From assembly GCA_008828725.1 (NCBI GenBank), contig MEHQ01003939.1, forward strand, positions 1-64,000: a stretch of 64,000 nt of DNA, read 5' to 3'. The stretch is from Saccharina japonica. Its lineage: Eukaryota > Sar > Phaeophyceae > Laminariales > Laminariaceae. The notes under the pieces are model-generated. The model was not told the DNA's origin and made no database searches. It was given only the letters and a program-made list of their open reading frames with translations. Position 1 is the first letter of the stretch, and every line of letters begins with the position of its first letter. Positions 47,151-57,479 of the stretch are shown piece after piece. The translations under genes and the position numbers were made by a program.

Positions 47151-48002
47151 GTGAGCGTTTTGTTTTTTTACGATGGAATATGTGACAGATCGCAATCTAC
47201 CCTGTTAAACCCCTTAAGAACTACAGTCACACGTATTCGAAGAAAAAGTACTTGGAATGAGTATGGGATAGTTTTTCCAGTTATGAATGGGTTAACCCTT
47301 ATAGGACTGGAGTCCCGTTTTGGGGACAAATTACGTAGAATTAGAGTGGTTTGTCCCCAAAACGGGACTGCAGTCCTGAAAGGGTTAAGATCATCTAGAT
47401 CAAGTAGAATAGATGTATGATTCGTGTGATCTATGTACAGCAGTAGTAGGTGCGTTGCTTTTCTGTTTTGAGATGCTACTGTACGCGAGAGCGGTACCAT
47501 ACAGATAGATCCCACCTGCTGGCAAAAACATGCGCGCAAGGAGACGTGCCGTACAGATCCCAGCGCACAAACAAGGTCTATATTATTCTCGTAGATCATA
47601 CAGATCATGTAAAATCAGGGATCTCAGATCAAAAACCAAATGGTCTACTGCAGATCGAGCAGCTCATGTAAACCAGGCGTCTAGCTGCCCCAAAATGATC
47701 TAGATCCTGTAACATGAACTGGGATCTGGCCTGACCTGTCTGACGAACGGGGGCTGCAGACGGGGTTTCGGTAAGCGGCGGGTTAGTGAGCTGGTAAGGA
47801 GGCGTTAAGCCCCGAAGGGTGTATTCACGTGTTTTACCTTTGTTTTTACCCAGCTTTCGACAAAATGGTAAAAAAATTGCTTCATTTAAAAACCCTACAA
47901 TCCATTCCCCCCTCCTTCTCTCCCTTCTTCCGTGGAAACCCCTGTAACATGTATGTATGTCTCCCTGATGTTTTGTTGTTTTGTTGTTTCGGATACGTAC
48001 AG
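47151..48002 (+). other. Intron 9
   Basis: Contains adjacent type II (47208-47295) and type I (47292-47388) palindromic elements, then GATC-rich degenerate repeats. It ends TTTCGGATACGTACAG. Confidence 0.6.
47292..47388. mobile_element. Type I TTAA palindromic MITE next to a type II copy
   Basis: TTAACCCTTATAGGACTGGA to the complement ending GGGTTAA. The left TTAA is shared with the right end of the type II element at 47208-47295. Confidence 0.75.
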
Positions 48003-48140
48003 CTTCAAAGCGAAAAATTCCACCGTACGGCTGGGATGGACTACAAGGCGTTGGAGTGGGCGAGGGCACTGAAGGTGCATGTGTCGGGCAACAGCCCCTG
48101 TCTTCTCTTCGACGACATCAGGCCCTCCGTCCAGCAAAGG
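48003..48140 (+). CDS. Exon 10
   Basis: Forty-six codons, phase 0 both ends, ending before GTGAGA. They encode LQSEKFHRTAGMDYKALEWA, RALKVHVSG and CLLFDDIRPSVQQR. Probably helical; family not recognised. Joined to exon 9 the junction reads VQVELQSEKF without a break. Confidence 0.75.
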
Positions 48141-48353
48141 GTGAGAGAAGAGAGTCTCTTCTTTTCAAGGCTGCTTTTTGTTCACACGGGTTGGGTTTTA
48201 CGCCTCGCGGGCCAGGTTGGGTCGGGTCGGATGAGGGTGAGGGTGAGGGTGAGGGTGACCCGACCCGATCCAGCCCGACTCAACCCGAACCGGGAGAGTA
48301 TGGAAACTTTCTGACCCGACCCGACCCCGACCCGACCCGGCGAATAGGTCATT

Positions 48354-48678
48354 TTGTTGTTGGTGTTAGTGTTGGTGTTGGTGTTGGTGTTGGTGTTGGT
48401 GTTGGTGTTGGTGGTGTTGGTGTTGGTGTTGGTGTTGGTGTTGGTGTTGTTGTTGTTGGTGGTGGTGGTGTTGGTGTTGGTGGTGTTGTTGTTGATGGTG
48501 GTGGTGGTGTTGGTGGTGGTGGTGTTGGTGGTGGTGGTGTTGGTGGTGGTGGTGGTGGTTGGTGGTGGTGGTGGTGGTGGTGGTGTTGGTGGTGTTGGTG
48601 GTGGTGTGGGTGGTGTAGGTGGTGGTGTTGGTGGTGTTGGTGTTGGTGTTGGTTTTGGTGTTGGTGTTGGTGTTTGAC
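48354..48678 (+). repeat. (GGTGTT)n / (GGTGGT)n satellite
   Basis: About 325 bp of GGTGTTGGTGTT passing into GGTGGTGGT and back. All plus-strand frames translate to Val/Gly/Leu runs, and the minus strand to Thr/Asn/Pro/His runs. These are not coding. Confidence 0.85.
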
Positions 48679-48756
48679 AGTGTGTGGCATGAACTTCAAT
48701 GTTGGTCACTCATAGACACTCCCAAAGAAAAAAATGACGGAAACACTATGAACCCT

Positions 48757-48904
48757 ATAACGGGGGAGCATAGTAAATCTCATATAATACTAGTAATACT
48801 AGTAAATAAGGCCTACGGTACACACACAGACCCATATATTTACCTTTTTTTTCAACATTATTCGGTCCTATTTACTAGTGTTTACTATGCCCCCCTCCCG
48901 TAAT
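48757..48904. mobile_element. CATAGTAAAT-type MITE
   Basis: TAACGGGGGAGCATAGTAAA at one end and TTTACTATGCCCCCCTCCCG with TAA at the other. The inner arms carry CCTACGGTACACA and ATTCGGTCCTATTTACT. Confidence 0.7.
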
Positions 48905-49963
48905 ACTAAAAAAAGGTTTAGCGGTGCCTTGGTGCAGCCATTTCGCTTTCGTATATACGCCGTCAGCATTTGCAGAACGACTACGCGCCATGCATGGATA
49001 TGAACGGTACTCCGCGCCCTTGGTGCTAGCATAATTCTGCCTGGTCGGTAAAAAAACCCAACGTGCTTCCGTCCCCGCCGCATTGTAGGGATGCCGGGGG
49101 TCTAATGGTTCATCACGAATCTACGGCCATGATCAATATTGAATCTTTCACCCACCCCCCCCCACTCCCCTTCCCCCCATTTATGGCCTTTTTGTTGTCT
49201 TATGTTTCCGTTTTACTTGTGTTGATTTTTTTTTTTTTGTCGTTTTGTTGATTTGTTTCGTTTTTTAGGAGATGTCGTCCGCGTGGCATACGTGCCATGC
49301 ATTTTGTTACCATGAGTGAGACGTGGAAAGTTATCCGTAGCACCAGTATGCGCATGGTGCAGCCCTGTCCACACCCTCGCTCCGCGACCTACATACTTCG
49401 TATACAACGAGAAACGCCTGCCTGCATGATACGTACATAATACCATCACGCGTCTACCACCCTGAACCGGAATAGAAGCACCGTTTGCATATTTTAACAT
49501 TCTTTTTATCTAAATAGCCCCTGTATTTCGATCCGGAGTGGTGAGTCTAGGAAGAGCGTACGTCAGCACAGGTATCATCAAATAGTGCTGCCTGCGCGCG
49601 CGCCTCTCGTACACCTACTGCTGTATCCCCCTTCGCTGCAGTCCGGACGCATCAAAGCTCCCCTCTACTGTAATAGCCCCTCTAATAGTTTCCTGGTATA
49701 TATGGGCCAGCCAATAATAACGGCATTATTTATAGCGGCAACCGGCACCATTCTCTCCGCACACTGCCGCTCTGGGTAAATCCCATCTGTCTGTGCCAAG
49801 CAAGCGAAATTCACAGGCACTGCTGTACGTAACGGGCAGCCGGCACTACTCAGCCGGTACTTCTAGAGAAACCTCTACTGCATGACGCATGCTGCGATAT
49901 ATAGAGGTGCACCTTGTATCTCTTGAGGGTGGAAGGGCTCTATACCCCCACTCAAAAACGGAT

Positions 49964-50140
49964 TTAACCCCTTAACCCCTTCAGAACTGCAACCACTTTT
50001 TTTGGGACAAAACTACTTGGAATTAGTGTGGTTTCATTTTTGGAGTAGTAAAAGGGTTAAGAAATGGTCCCACGATTTTGGGGACAGATTACTTGGAATT
50101 AGTGTGGAATAAGTTTTTTTCCGTTCTGAATGGTTTAAGA
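49964..50140 (+). repeat. Two tandem type II palindromic elements
   Basis: Two units, each with ACTTGGAATTAGTGTGG as core, joined at AAAGGGTTAAGAAATGGTCC. The second ends TTCTGAATGGTTTAA. Confidence 0.7.
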
Positions 50141-50890
50141 GGAAAACAAAGGGGCTACGTAACGTATATTCCCGATGAACCAATCCCATGACCTAAGTAA
50201 GTATACCACGAAACATATAGTTAACACAAGAATTGTCATGCCATTTTTTTTGTTTTTTTTTGCGGTAAGGAGCCCGATCATTCTGAAAACATTTTAGCCA
50301 AAAAAAGGGATAACAATAACCTCTACCGTATACGAGTATACTTCGTATATTGATAAGTGCCGTTGACGGATGTAACGTACCGCTCTGATGCAGGGAGGTA
50401 ATGAGCGTTTGTGTACTAACGTTTCATCGAATTTGTCCTTACATTTAGGGTCAGTGTGATATTGCGGTCTTTGTCTTGCCGTCTGGGGTGGTGTTCGGGC
50501 GGGTGGAGGCGGGTAGGGGTCTCGAGTGGGGGGGAGGACCAGGAGGCGAGGGTTTTTGTCACTGTTTTTCATTCGAGGTTCTGTTCTCTTTTTTTTCTTT
50601 TTCTTTTTGTCGTTCATGCTATATATCATACGTGATACATACCGGTACCAGGTATATTCAACCTCCAAATGGTGACTTTTGGACGCGGATGGTTTTGCTC
50701 GTGGTGAACAAAAAAATCCTTTCCCCTTCTTTCCTTTCTCTTGCCCCCCCCCCCCGCCCCGGTGTTTTTGTTTTGTTTTGTTTCGTGTGTTGTTTTGTTT
50801 GTTTTGACATATCTTTTGTTACTAACTTGCTTTTGCTTCCTTGTTGTTTTTTCGGGTGTATCCATCGTTTCAAAATATATATATTTTCAG

Positions 50891-50995
50891 ATGATTGACC
50901 TCGCTAGACAGAACTGGATGGGGTTGCTAAGGGTCCTGCCGCAGCTGCTGAACGCTACTGGAAGGGTGGATGAAGCAGAAGGATTGCTCAGACAG
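50891..50995 (+). CDS. Exon 11, degenerate TPR start
   Basis: Thirty-five codons, phase 0 both ends, after ATATTTTCAG and before GTACCG. They encode MIDLARQNWMGLLRVLPQLL then NATGRVDEAEGLLRQ. The second part fits the helix-turn-helix of a TPR (leucines, G at the turn, EAEGLL), so the TPR array may begin here. It is a weak repeat compared with exons 16 and 17. Confidence 0.75.
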
Positions 50996-52079
50996 GTACC
51001 GTTGGCTCCCCTCCCCTCCCCTCCGGTTCGTGGCTTTAGCCTAGCTTGGGACAAAACGGTCGAATTTCTGTCCTACACTACAGTACCTCCTCATTACATC
51101 TTCATTGCGATAAATTTCCAGGAATTTTTCAGAAAACTTCCAGGCGGTCGGTGTGTTCACGGCGTGCGAAAAAATGGTTGCTTGATCCTACTTCCGACTG
51201 AATGGTTGATTTATTCCACAATATATACCTCTTCAATATATCTTCATTTTCTGAGAAATTTCCCTGGCGGTTGGGTTTAGCATCACGCATGTGAATAAGG
51301 TGTTGGCGTTGAATGTAAAAGTATAATTGATGTCTTGAGCCATTTTGTCGGACCTGTCCCAAGGTCTGTACAGTACATTAGTACTTAATACTAAGGAATG
51401 GAGCAATAAGAAACGGCAGGCTGATATTTGCAGGAAACTCATGAATTCGGGGGGGGGGGGGGGGGGGGTCGTTATACTGAATTTTTATCGTAGAACGAAC
51501 ACATCCCTAAGTAAGAAAAATCCAGCGCGGACCAGCTTTCCTGTTTCTTGTTACATAAGAGGTCCTGTTGTGGACCGTACCCTTTTTTTTCCAGGGCTGT
51601 TCACGAGGTCGGGTAAAACCTCGTGGGTCCGGTCCTGTCCCGATCCAGTCCGGTCCGGTCGGGTCGGGTAAGGTTAAGGGTAGGGGTAAAGGGTGACCAG
51701 ATCCGCCCCGTGATAATTTGAAACCCCCCTGATCCGATGCGACCCAACCCGACCCGACCCGACCTGACCCGTGGTATTTCAAAGACTTTCTGACCCGACC
51801 CGTGAGGTTTCGAAGAGTTATGACTCGTGAAGAGCCCCTTTTTTTTGGCTCTTGCCACAGAAACACTACGTAGCTCTATAGCGTCAGCTTATACTACCCC
51901 CCACTGCCTGGTCGGTGAAAACCCGACATGCTCTCCGTCCCGGCAATTAAGGGATGCGAGGGTCTATATGGTCATACGACTACGGCCATGCCATGAAAAT
52001 CGAGTACTCCCCACTGACAAGTGGGTTATATTTTGTGCGCCATGTTTTTGTGTTTTTGCTTGCTGGACCGTCCTTGCAG
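50996..52079 (+). other. Intron 11 with GACCCG-bearing hAT-like element
   Basis: Contains a G run (51449-51469), the element at 51593-51838 and a P2 poly-C-type repeat (51900-52020). It ends CTGGACCGTCCTTGCAG. Confidence 0.6.
51593..51838. mobile_element. GGGTC-bearing non-autonomous element with hAT-like ends
   Basis: AGGGCTGTTCACGAGGTCGG at one end mirrors GACTCGTGAAGAGCCCCT at the other. T runs flank both sides, so the target duplication is ambiguous. The interior has GGTCGGGTCGGG and CGACCCGACCCG on opposite arms. The end motif CAGGGCTGTTCAC recalls hAT termini. A partial relative with AGGGCTGTTCACGAGTCGG lies at 56897-57020. Confidence 0.6.
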
Positions 52080-52249
52080 AACGCCTCCGAGGGGAGGGCG
52101 GAAAACCAGCTGGCCAGCAGGGCGGGAGGGGGAGAGGCCGCCGAGGTCGCCCGCACCACGTCGGCCATCGCCTCCGCCTCGGCAATGAGCGAGCTGGCAG
52201 GCTTGTTGCACGAGCAGGGGAAGCTGACGGAGGCAGAAGAGCTCTACCG
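52080..52249 (+). CDS. Exon 12, TPR
   Basis: Phase 0 in, phase 2 out (donor GTACGT). It encodes an Ala/Ser-rich helix and then SAMSELAGLLHEQGKLTEAE ELYR, the classic second helix and next-repeat start of a kinesin-light-chain TPR. It joins exon 13 as ELYR-SALDMRTGALG. The TPR family mediates protein-protein binding, and the partner is unknown. Confidence 0.85.
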
Positions 52250-52860
52250 GTACGTAGGAGAAGGGAACAGCGTGGGGGATTCGATTGTGATGGCGTGCGT
52301 GTGCGTGACGGGGATGGGGGGTGCGCTTTGTTTGGAACGGGGATTTTTTTTTCTTTTTCTTTTGTACCGGTGTTGAGTTGTTGTTCTTGCGCGTTTGCTT
52401 TTTTCGTTTTTTTAATGTCTTGTTACGTTTCGTTTTTTCTTGTGTTTGGTGTGTAACTGGCGGTGTGTTTAACTGGTCTTTGGAGGGGTAGCGCATGTAC
52501 ATACAGAGCGTGCACGCTTTTGTTGGTGTTGTAGGCAACCAAAAAAAGCGAAAAGCTTGAAACCTGATTTTGTGGGTGCATTTTGTTTTCTTTCGTTTTT
52601 TTGTTTTTTGTTTTGTTTTCTGGCGAATTTGTTCATTACGTACCAGGTGCGCATCGTTTTGTGGCGAGTTTTTGTTGTTTACTGACGCTTGTAATTTTGT
52701 TTTTTGCTTGTGTGTGTTGTTTTTGTCATCATTTTCTTGTGTGTTTTTTGTTATTTTTTGTGGCGCTTCTACGAATGTAGTCTGTTTTTATTTATTTTAA
52801 TTTCTCGCTTGTGACCCCCGCGGCCTCCTTCTTGTGTTCGGCTTTTCCATCCCCTCATAG
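52250..52860 (+). other. Intron 12
   Basis: T- and GTTTT-rich sequence without notable elements. The acceptor is CATCCCCTCATAG. Confidence 0.65.
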
Positions 52861-52955
52861 GTCGGCGCTCGACATGCGGACTGGAGCGCTGGGAGCCGAG
52901 CACCCAAGCGTTGGCCTCAGCGCCTCGAACCTCTCCGGCGTCTTGCGCGACCAAG
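52861..52955 (+). CDS. Exon 13, TPR
   Basis: Phase 2 in, phase 1 out (donor GTGCGG). It encodes SALDMRTGALGAEHPSVGLS then ASNLSGVLRDQG, matching the kinesin-light-chain TPR pattern (ALxxRxxxLGxxHPxVxxSxxNLxxxLxxQG). Combined with exon 12 it forms a complete repeat. Confidence 0.87.
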
Positions 52956-53734
52956 GTGCGGAAGCAAAATGTTTATTTTTCGTTGTTCGTCTCGCTGTGA
53001 CCGTGGGTGGGCGCAGGGGTAGAGAGGGGGGGCGGGGGCCGGGGTGTGTGTGTGCTCATATCGTGCACGGCCGTAGTCGTATGATCATAGACCCTCGCAT
53101 CCCTACAATGCCGGGACGGGGCTACGTAGTTGGGGGAACAAAGTTTGATTTTTGTTGGTAGTTTATCTCATTGTGATCGGGTAGAGGCGGCGGGGGCGTT
53201 TTTTTTTTTTTTACTGTTTAGTTTCGTGGTAGCCCCTCTGTTGGAGTCTCAGGTCACCTCTGTAGCAGTAGAAACGTCTGCAAAGTTGATTTTACATGCC
53301 GCTACGTATTTACCCGGTGATCATTTTTGCGGTGGTCACCTACTGTATCTGGTAGTACATTTGTAGTGACTCTCGGCCGGTTACTTTTGCGGTACGAGTC
53401 ACCTCCAATTTCGTCTTAGTATATAGGAGTAGAAGAAGTGTTACATTGTGGTATTTATTGGCTGTGGTATTTTGACGGCAACCATGAACGAAACCAACTA
53501 AAACGCTTTTTTGCATAGAATTCGCAGCTGACGCATACACATAAAAAACACATTTCTGGCAATTTTTTACAAAAAAACAAAACCAAAAACAAAAAGTATA
53601 ACGACTCTCCAACGAACGGCATCGACCCGAAATTCAACAAAACATCCACTAAGTACTGCCGTATAACACGTACCTGTGTTTCGCGTATATACAATGATCT
53701 GTTGAATTGGAAATTGAAAAAAACAATCACGCAG
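52956..53734 (+). other. Intron 13
   Basis: Contains a P2 poly-C-type repeat in minus orientation (53020-53120) and AT-rich sequence. It ends AAAAACAATCACGCAG. Confidence 0.6.
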
Positions 53735-54028
53735 GGAGACGCGCCGAAGCGACCCTGATCATGCGGTCCGCCATGAGCATCTCCGTGGCTTCTTCGGGCG
53801 CCCGTCGACCACCCAACTGTTCGGCGATTGGAGCGCGGAGGAGCGGGGGCGGGGGCGGGGTGGGGATCTCCGTGACCGCCAGGTCAACGTCGTCTCGGCC
53901 CACCCCCAACCCTCCCCAGGCGTCCCCGCCTGTCGGCGACGTGATGATAGATGACAAGGCGGCACCGAAGCATTCTCCGAGAAGCCTGCTGTCGGCCCCT
54001 TCCACTTTCGACAGCAACAGCACCATTG
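53735..54028 (+). CDS. Exon 14, TPR start plus low-complexity insert
   Basis: Phase 1 in, phase 1 out (donor GTGAGA). It continues exon 13 as RDQG-RRAEATLIMRSAMSIS, the next TPR helix, and then runs into a Ser/Pro/Gly-rich linker (SSGARRPPNCSAIG, a Gly run, Ser/Pro stretches). The TPR is therefore interrupted after its first helix. The linker continues in exon 15. Confidence 0.8.
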
Positions 54029-54891
54029 GTGAGAGCGGCCCCATTACCCCCCCCCCGCCCACCCCGCGTCCCTCCCCCCTCTCCCTTCGCTCCGTCTCGA
54101 AAGGGATGCGTGATGGGTGGTCAAATGGCTTCAAGGCAAGCAACACATGAGTACGCCCCCCCCCCTCCCTCGCTCCTTCCTTCCATAGCCATTTTACCCC
54201 CAACTTACCTGTGTTTTCGTTGTCGCTTGGTGTTTTTGCTTGGGGGGGGGGGGGGCTATGTACAGCAGTGTTGTACGTATACTATGTGTCTGCACGTGTT
54301 TACCAGGTGTGTGCTTTGCTTGAATGTGCGTGTACTTGTATGCGCCTGTCAATATGTGTATTTTATGTGCGTGCTGCGTGTGCGTGTATCATATGCCTTG
54401 TGCATGTATCGTACGTTGTGTTTTTGTGAATGTGCGTGTATGCACGTATATATGTATGTGCGTGTTCATGCGTTCACGCTTTTTGGGGACTCTGCGGGTG
54501 CGCGCGCGCGGGGGGGGTGCGTTTTTTAAGACGGCTACTGTAGTACCTCTCGATGTACATATCGGTTTCCGTTTCGATATCCGTCCGTGCCGATTTTTCC
54601 GCCTTTCGATTCGATATCCGCCCGTTCCGATATCCATCCGTTTCGATATCCGCCCGTTTCGAAATCCGTCCGTTCCGATATCCGCCCGTTTCGATTCGAT
54701 ATCTGCCCGTTCCGATATTCATCCGTTTCGAAATCCGCCCGTTCCGATATCCGCCCGCTTCGATTCGATATCCGCCCGTTCCGATATCTATTCGTTCCGA
54801 TATCCGCCCGTTCCGATATCCATCCGTTTCGATATCCGTCCCGTTTCGATATATATCGGTTTTGCGACGCACACGCGCGCGCCCACCCCAG
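54029..54891 (+). other. Intron 14 with 18-bp satellite
   Basis: Holds a P1 poly-C-tail fragment (54086-54172), a G run, TGTGCGTG-rich sequence and the 18-bp satellite at 54565-54862. It ends GCGCGCCCACCCCAG. Confidence 0.65.
54565..54862 (+). repeat. 18-bp satellite, unit CGATATCCGCCCGTTC
   Basis: About 16 degenerate units of 16-23 bp built on TTCGATATCCGYCCGTTYC. Because the unit is often a multiple of three, it opens long frames on both strands. It lies inside intron 14 and is not coding. Confidence 0.85.
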
Positions 54892-55341
54892 GCGAGGATG
54901 CGGGGGCTTGCGACGGCGCCGCCGCGGCGGGAGCCGTGACCGCGGTCGCCGTAGCTGCCGCCGCTACCGCCGCCGGAGCGGGGCTGCACGCGCAGACCGC
55001 CAACATTGCCGCCGTTTCCGCCAACGCTTCGGCGGTTGCCGCCGCGTCTGCGCCCTTGCCAGCGGTGGCAGGCGAGAGCGGACACAACCAGTACCTCCAG
55101 CAGGGTCAGCACCGCCACCACCAGCACCACCAGCTACAGCAGCAGCAGCAGCAGAGCCAGCAGCAGCACGAGCAGGAGGAGCAGGGACAGGGGCAGCAGC
55201 TGGGGCACCTCCACCACCCAGGGGACGAGGAGGAGGAGAAGGCGAGGGCGGAGGAGGAGAAGGCGGAGAGGGACTGGGAGCTGGCCCACTCTGTCGCCGT
55301 GGCGAGCCTCAACAATCTTGCGGTGCTTCTCAGCGAGCAAG
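54892..55341 (+). CDS. Exon 15, low-complexity insert then TPR
   Basis: Phase 1 in and out (donor GTATTG). Ala-rich and then His/Gln-rich sequence (about 110 residues) precedes an acidic helix and VAVASLNNLAVLLSEQG, the second helix of a kinesin-light-chain TPR. With exon 14 it makes a roughly 240-residue insert between two halves of the TPR array. The Gln/His stretch is coded by CAG/CAC runs. Confidence 0.82.
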
Positions 55342-55658
55342 GTATTGATTCACACGTTGATTTTTTGTGATTTATTATTACAATGTTAATGTTTCCCCTT
55401 TCGGAAATTTTAGTTTGGATTGTAATCCCGCGGGGTGTCTGTCGCAAAAGCTGAAAAGGAAGAAAACACAGCAGGCGTTCGTTCCTCGGGTACACCAGCT
55501 ACCTGGTACCAGCTACTCGTACGTCGTAGCTATCAGCGAAAACGAAAAACATGAAAACTAAAATAAGTTCTGGAAGGCTACAAGGGAAACATAACTAAGT
55601 ACTCGGGCAAAGTAACTGGACAAGCAACACCGACCAGCCTAAACAAGTTTAAATTAAT

Positions 55659-55765
55659 AGTACGGGGACCATAGTAAATGGGACCTGCGGTACAAACAAA
55701 AAGCTTTATTTTCCCCTGTTTTTACTGACAGTATTTGGTCCTGTTTACTATATCCCCCTTGTAGT
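55659..55765. mobile_element. CATAGTAAAT-type MITE
   Basis: AGTACGGGGACCATAGTAAA and TTTACTATATCCCCCTTGTA form inverted ends. Inner arms carry GGACCTGCGGTACA and AGTATTTGGTCCTG. Confidence 0.7.
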
Positions 55766-56021
55766 ATGTTATGATACCACACTGGTCAAGAATATGTACA
55801 ATCTCCGTTAGATGTTCCGTGTATGGAGGCCTGAACGAAGATCAAGTTACCGGTCAGAGTGATCTATTAATATTTACCTGGCTGGTATAGACTAGTCTGT
55901 TGGTTGGTGTTGATTGGTCGGTTTCGTTCTTCGGTTTGTTTGTTTTGTCGGGGTGTCCCATGTGTTTTTATCTCTAGTTTTTTTGCCAGGTTGAGCGTCA
56001 CCAGGTACTTACGTATATATC

Positions 56022-56106
56022 ATACCACTCTGTCCCTCAATATAAGCACCGTTTGTATTGAATATGGATGTACCAAATGTGCTTATATTTCGGGACGGAG
56101 AGGTAT
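56022..56106. mobile_element. Stowaway-like MITE, well preserved
   Basis: ATACCACTCTGTCCCTCAAT and ATTTCGGGACGGAGAGGTAT are inverted ends of an 85-bp element. The next inner motifs are ATAAGCACCGTTTG and CAAATGTGCTTAT. The termini resemble the CTCCCTCCGTCCC type of plant Stowaway elements. Confidence 0.8.
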
Positions 56107-56327
56107 CACACAAGGTACCTGGCACGTATCAAGTATAACCTCCTTTCTTTACCCGCTTTTTCCAGTATATCGTGGTGTGGTTTTACGTTTTTGTTTTTTT
56201 GGTTATCGTCCCTTTTAACTGAATGACTGACTGCCTGCCTGCGTGCGTGTCTTTTTGTTCTTCTTCGTCGTTTTCTCACTGCTGTTGTTTCGGATATGTA
56301 CTCTGCTGCGGCTCGTCGTCGACGCAG

Positions 56328-56452
56328 GGGACACCGAACAAGCGGAGGGTTTCCACCGAAGAGCGTTACGCGCAAGGGAAAGTGCCCACGGCCCCGACCA
56401 CCCGGACATGCCCGTGCTGCTCTCCAACTTGGCCGGAACTCTGTACATTCAG
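56328..56452 (+). CDS. Exon 16, one complete 42-residue TPR
   Basis: Phase 1 in, phase 0 out. With the G from exon 15 it encodes exactly one repeat: GDTEQAEGFHRRALRARESA, HGPDHPDMPVLLSNLAGTLY and IQ. I end it before GTGGAC because that gives an exact 42-residue unit and the right phase for exon 17. A GTTGGT donor 24 bases later (56477) is also in phase 0 but would duplicate repeat positions 1-8. Confidence 0.88.
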
Positions 56453-56763
56453 GTGGACACCGATAAGGCGCAGGAGGTTGGTTCCCCCCGCTGCGCTGCG
56501 CCTAAGTATAGACGATTGAGGGAGCGAGGGGGGGGTAAGGGGGGTTGTGCAGTTTGTTCGCGTGGTTTTTGATGTGTGTGTGTTTTTTAGTTGTGTTTTT
56601 ATACTGTTTTTGTTGCTTCTTGTTATTTTTGTTGTTTTGTGTGTGTGTGTTTTTTTTTCATAACCCGGCACCATGTGTTGGATGTGTGGTGTTTTCATTT
56701 TGGAGCGGGTGGTGTGGGTATGATCGTAGGAGTTTTTTTTTTTTTTTTTTGTAAAGGTGTCGT

Positions 56764-56879
56764 ATTACGGGGGACCATAGTAAATACTAGTAAATAGCAC
56801 CTACGGTACACAAAAACCTATACATTTACTTAATTTTACTAACAATATTAGGTCCTGTTAACTATGGTCACCCGTAATA
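56764..56879. mobile_element. CATAGTAAAT-type MITE
   Basis: ATTACGGGGGACCATAGTAA and TTAACTATGGTCACCCGTAA are the inverted ends of a 116-bp element. The interior has CACCTACGGTACACAAAAAC and AATATTAGGTCCTG. Confidence 0.78.
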
Positions 56880-57479
56880 GTCCCTTTGGGAAATAGATAG
56901 GGCTGTTCACGAGTCGGATCGGATCGGGTCGGGTCCAGCGAGAGAGGTCCGGCCCGACCCGTGAGAGTTTGGAATTTTCCCGACCCGACTCGACCCAATG
57001 CTTGAGATTTCGAAAAAAATCCTGGCTTGAAGTGCCGTAAAAAAAGTGCCCCGAGACGATTAGAGCACCGGCCACACTTAGCAAGGTATTATGTCATGGA
57101 TCGTATCGTAGATCATGTCATAGATCATGTCATAGATCATGTCATATATCATGTCACAGATGATGTCACAGAGCATTTCAATAGCTCAGTCTGCCGAGGT
57201 GCAATGGCAGTGTCGGAGCTATTTTTGTAGTGAGTGTGCCGCGGAGTTCTATACGTCATGAAAAAAACCTGGCTTGACGGGAAACTGAAACGGCAATGCA
57301 ATTAACAGCCCCACGGCTTGTGTGTACGTAGGTGTATGCCGAAACATGTTGAAATAAGGAATGTCTGCGTTATTGGGTAATATGGCGTGCCTTAATAGTG
57401 GGTAATAAGGCATGCCTTACTGTGTAGTTTTTGAGCGGAGAAGCCCAACCAGTCGGAATCATCAAGTATTTTCACGTAC

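Larger units (their letters stand above)
48141..50890 (+). other. Intron 10, satellite- and MITE-rich
   Basis: Contains a GGGTC/GACCCG palindromic block (48205-48345), a (GGTGTT)n satellite (48354-48678) and a CATAGTAAAT-type MITE (48757-48904). It also holds a P2 repeat (49045-49165), a CCGGCACTACT repeat (49700-49870) and type II elements (49964-50140). The acceptor is ATATATATTTTCAG. Confidence 0.6.
55342..56327 (+). other. Intron 15 with two MITEs
   Basis: Contains a CATAGTAAAT-type MITE (55659-55765) and a Stowaway-like MITE (56022-56106). The acceptor is GTCGTCGACGCAG. Confidence 0.65.

Noticed and set aside
48182-48715. Open frames of 107-244 codons over the GGTGTT satellite
   Set aside because: Pure Val/Gly or Thr/Asn/Pro repeats from simple sequence. 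The exons on both sides read through splice sites that exclude it.
54324-54890. Open frame upstream of exon 15 through the CGATATCCG satellite
   Set aside because: The unit is often a multiple of three, so the frame is open by chance. A good acceptor at 54890-54891 and matching phase place it in an intron.
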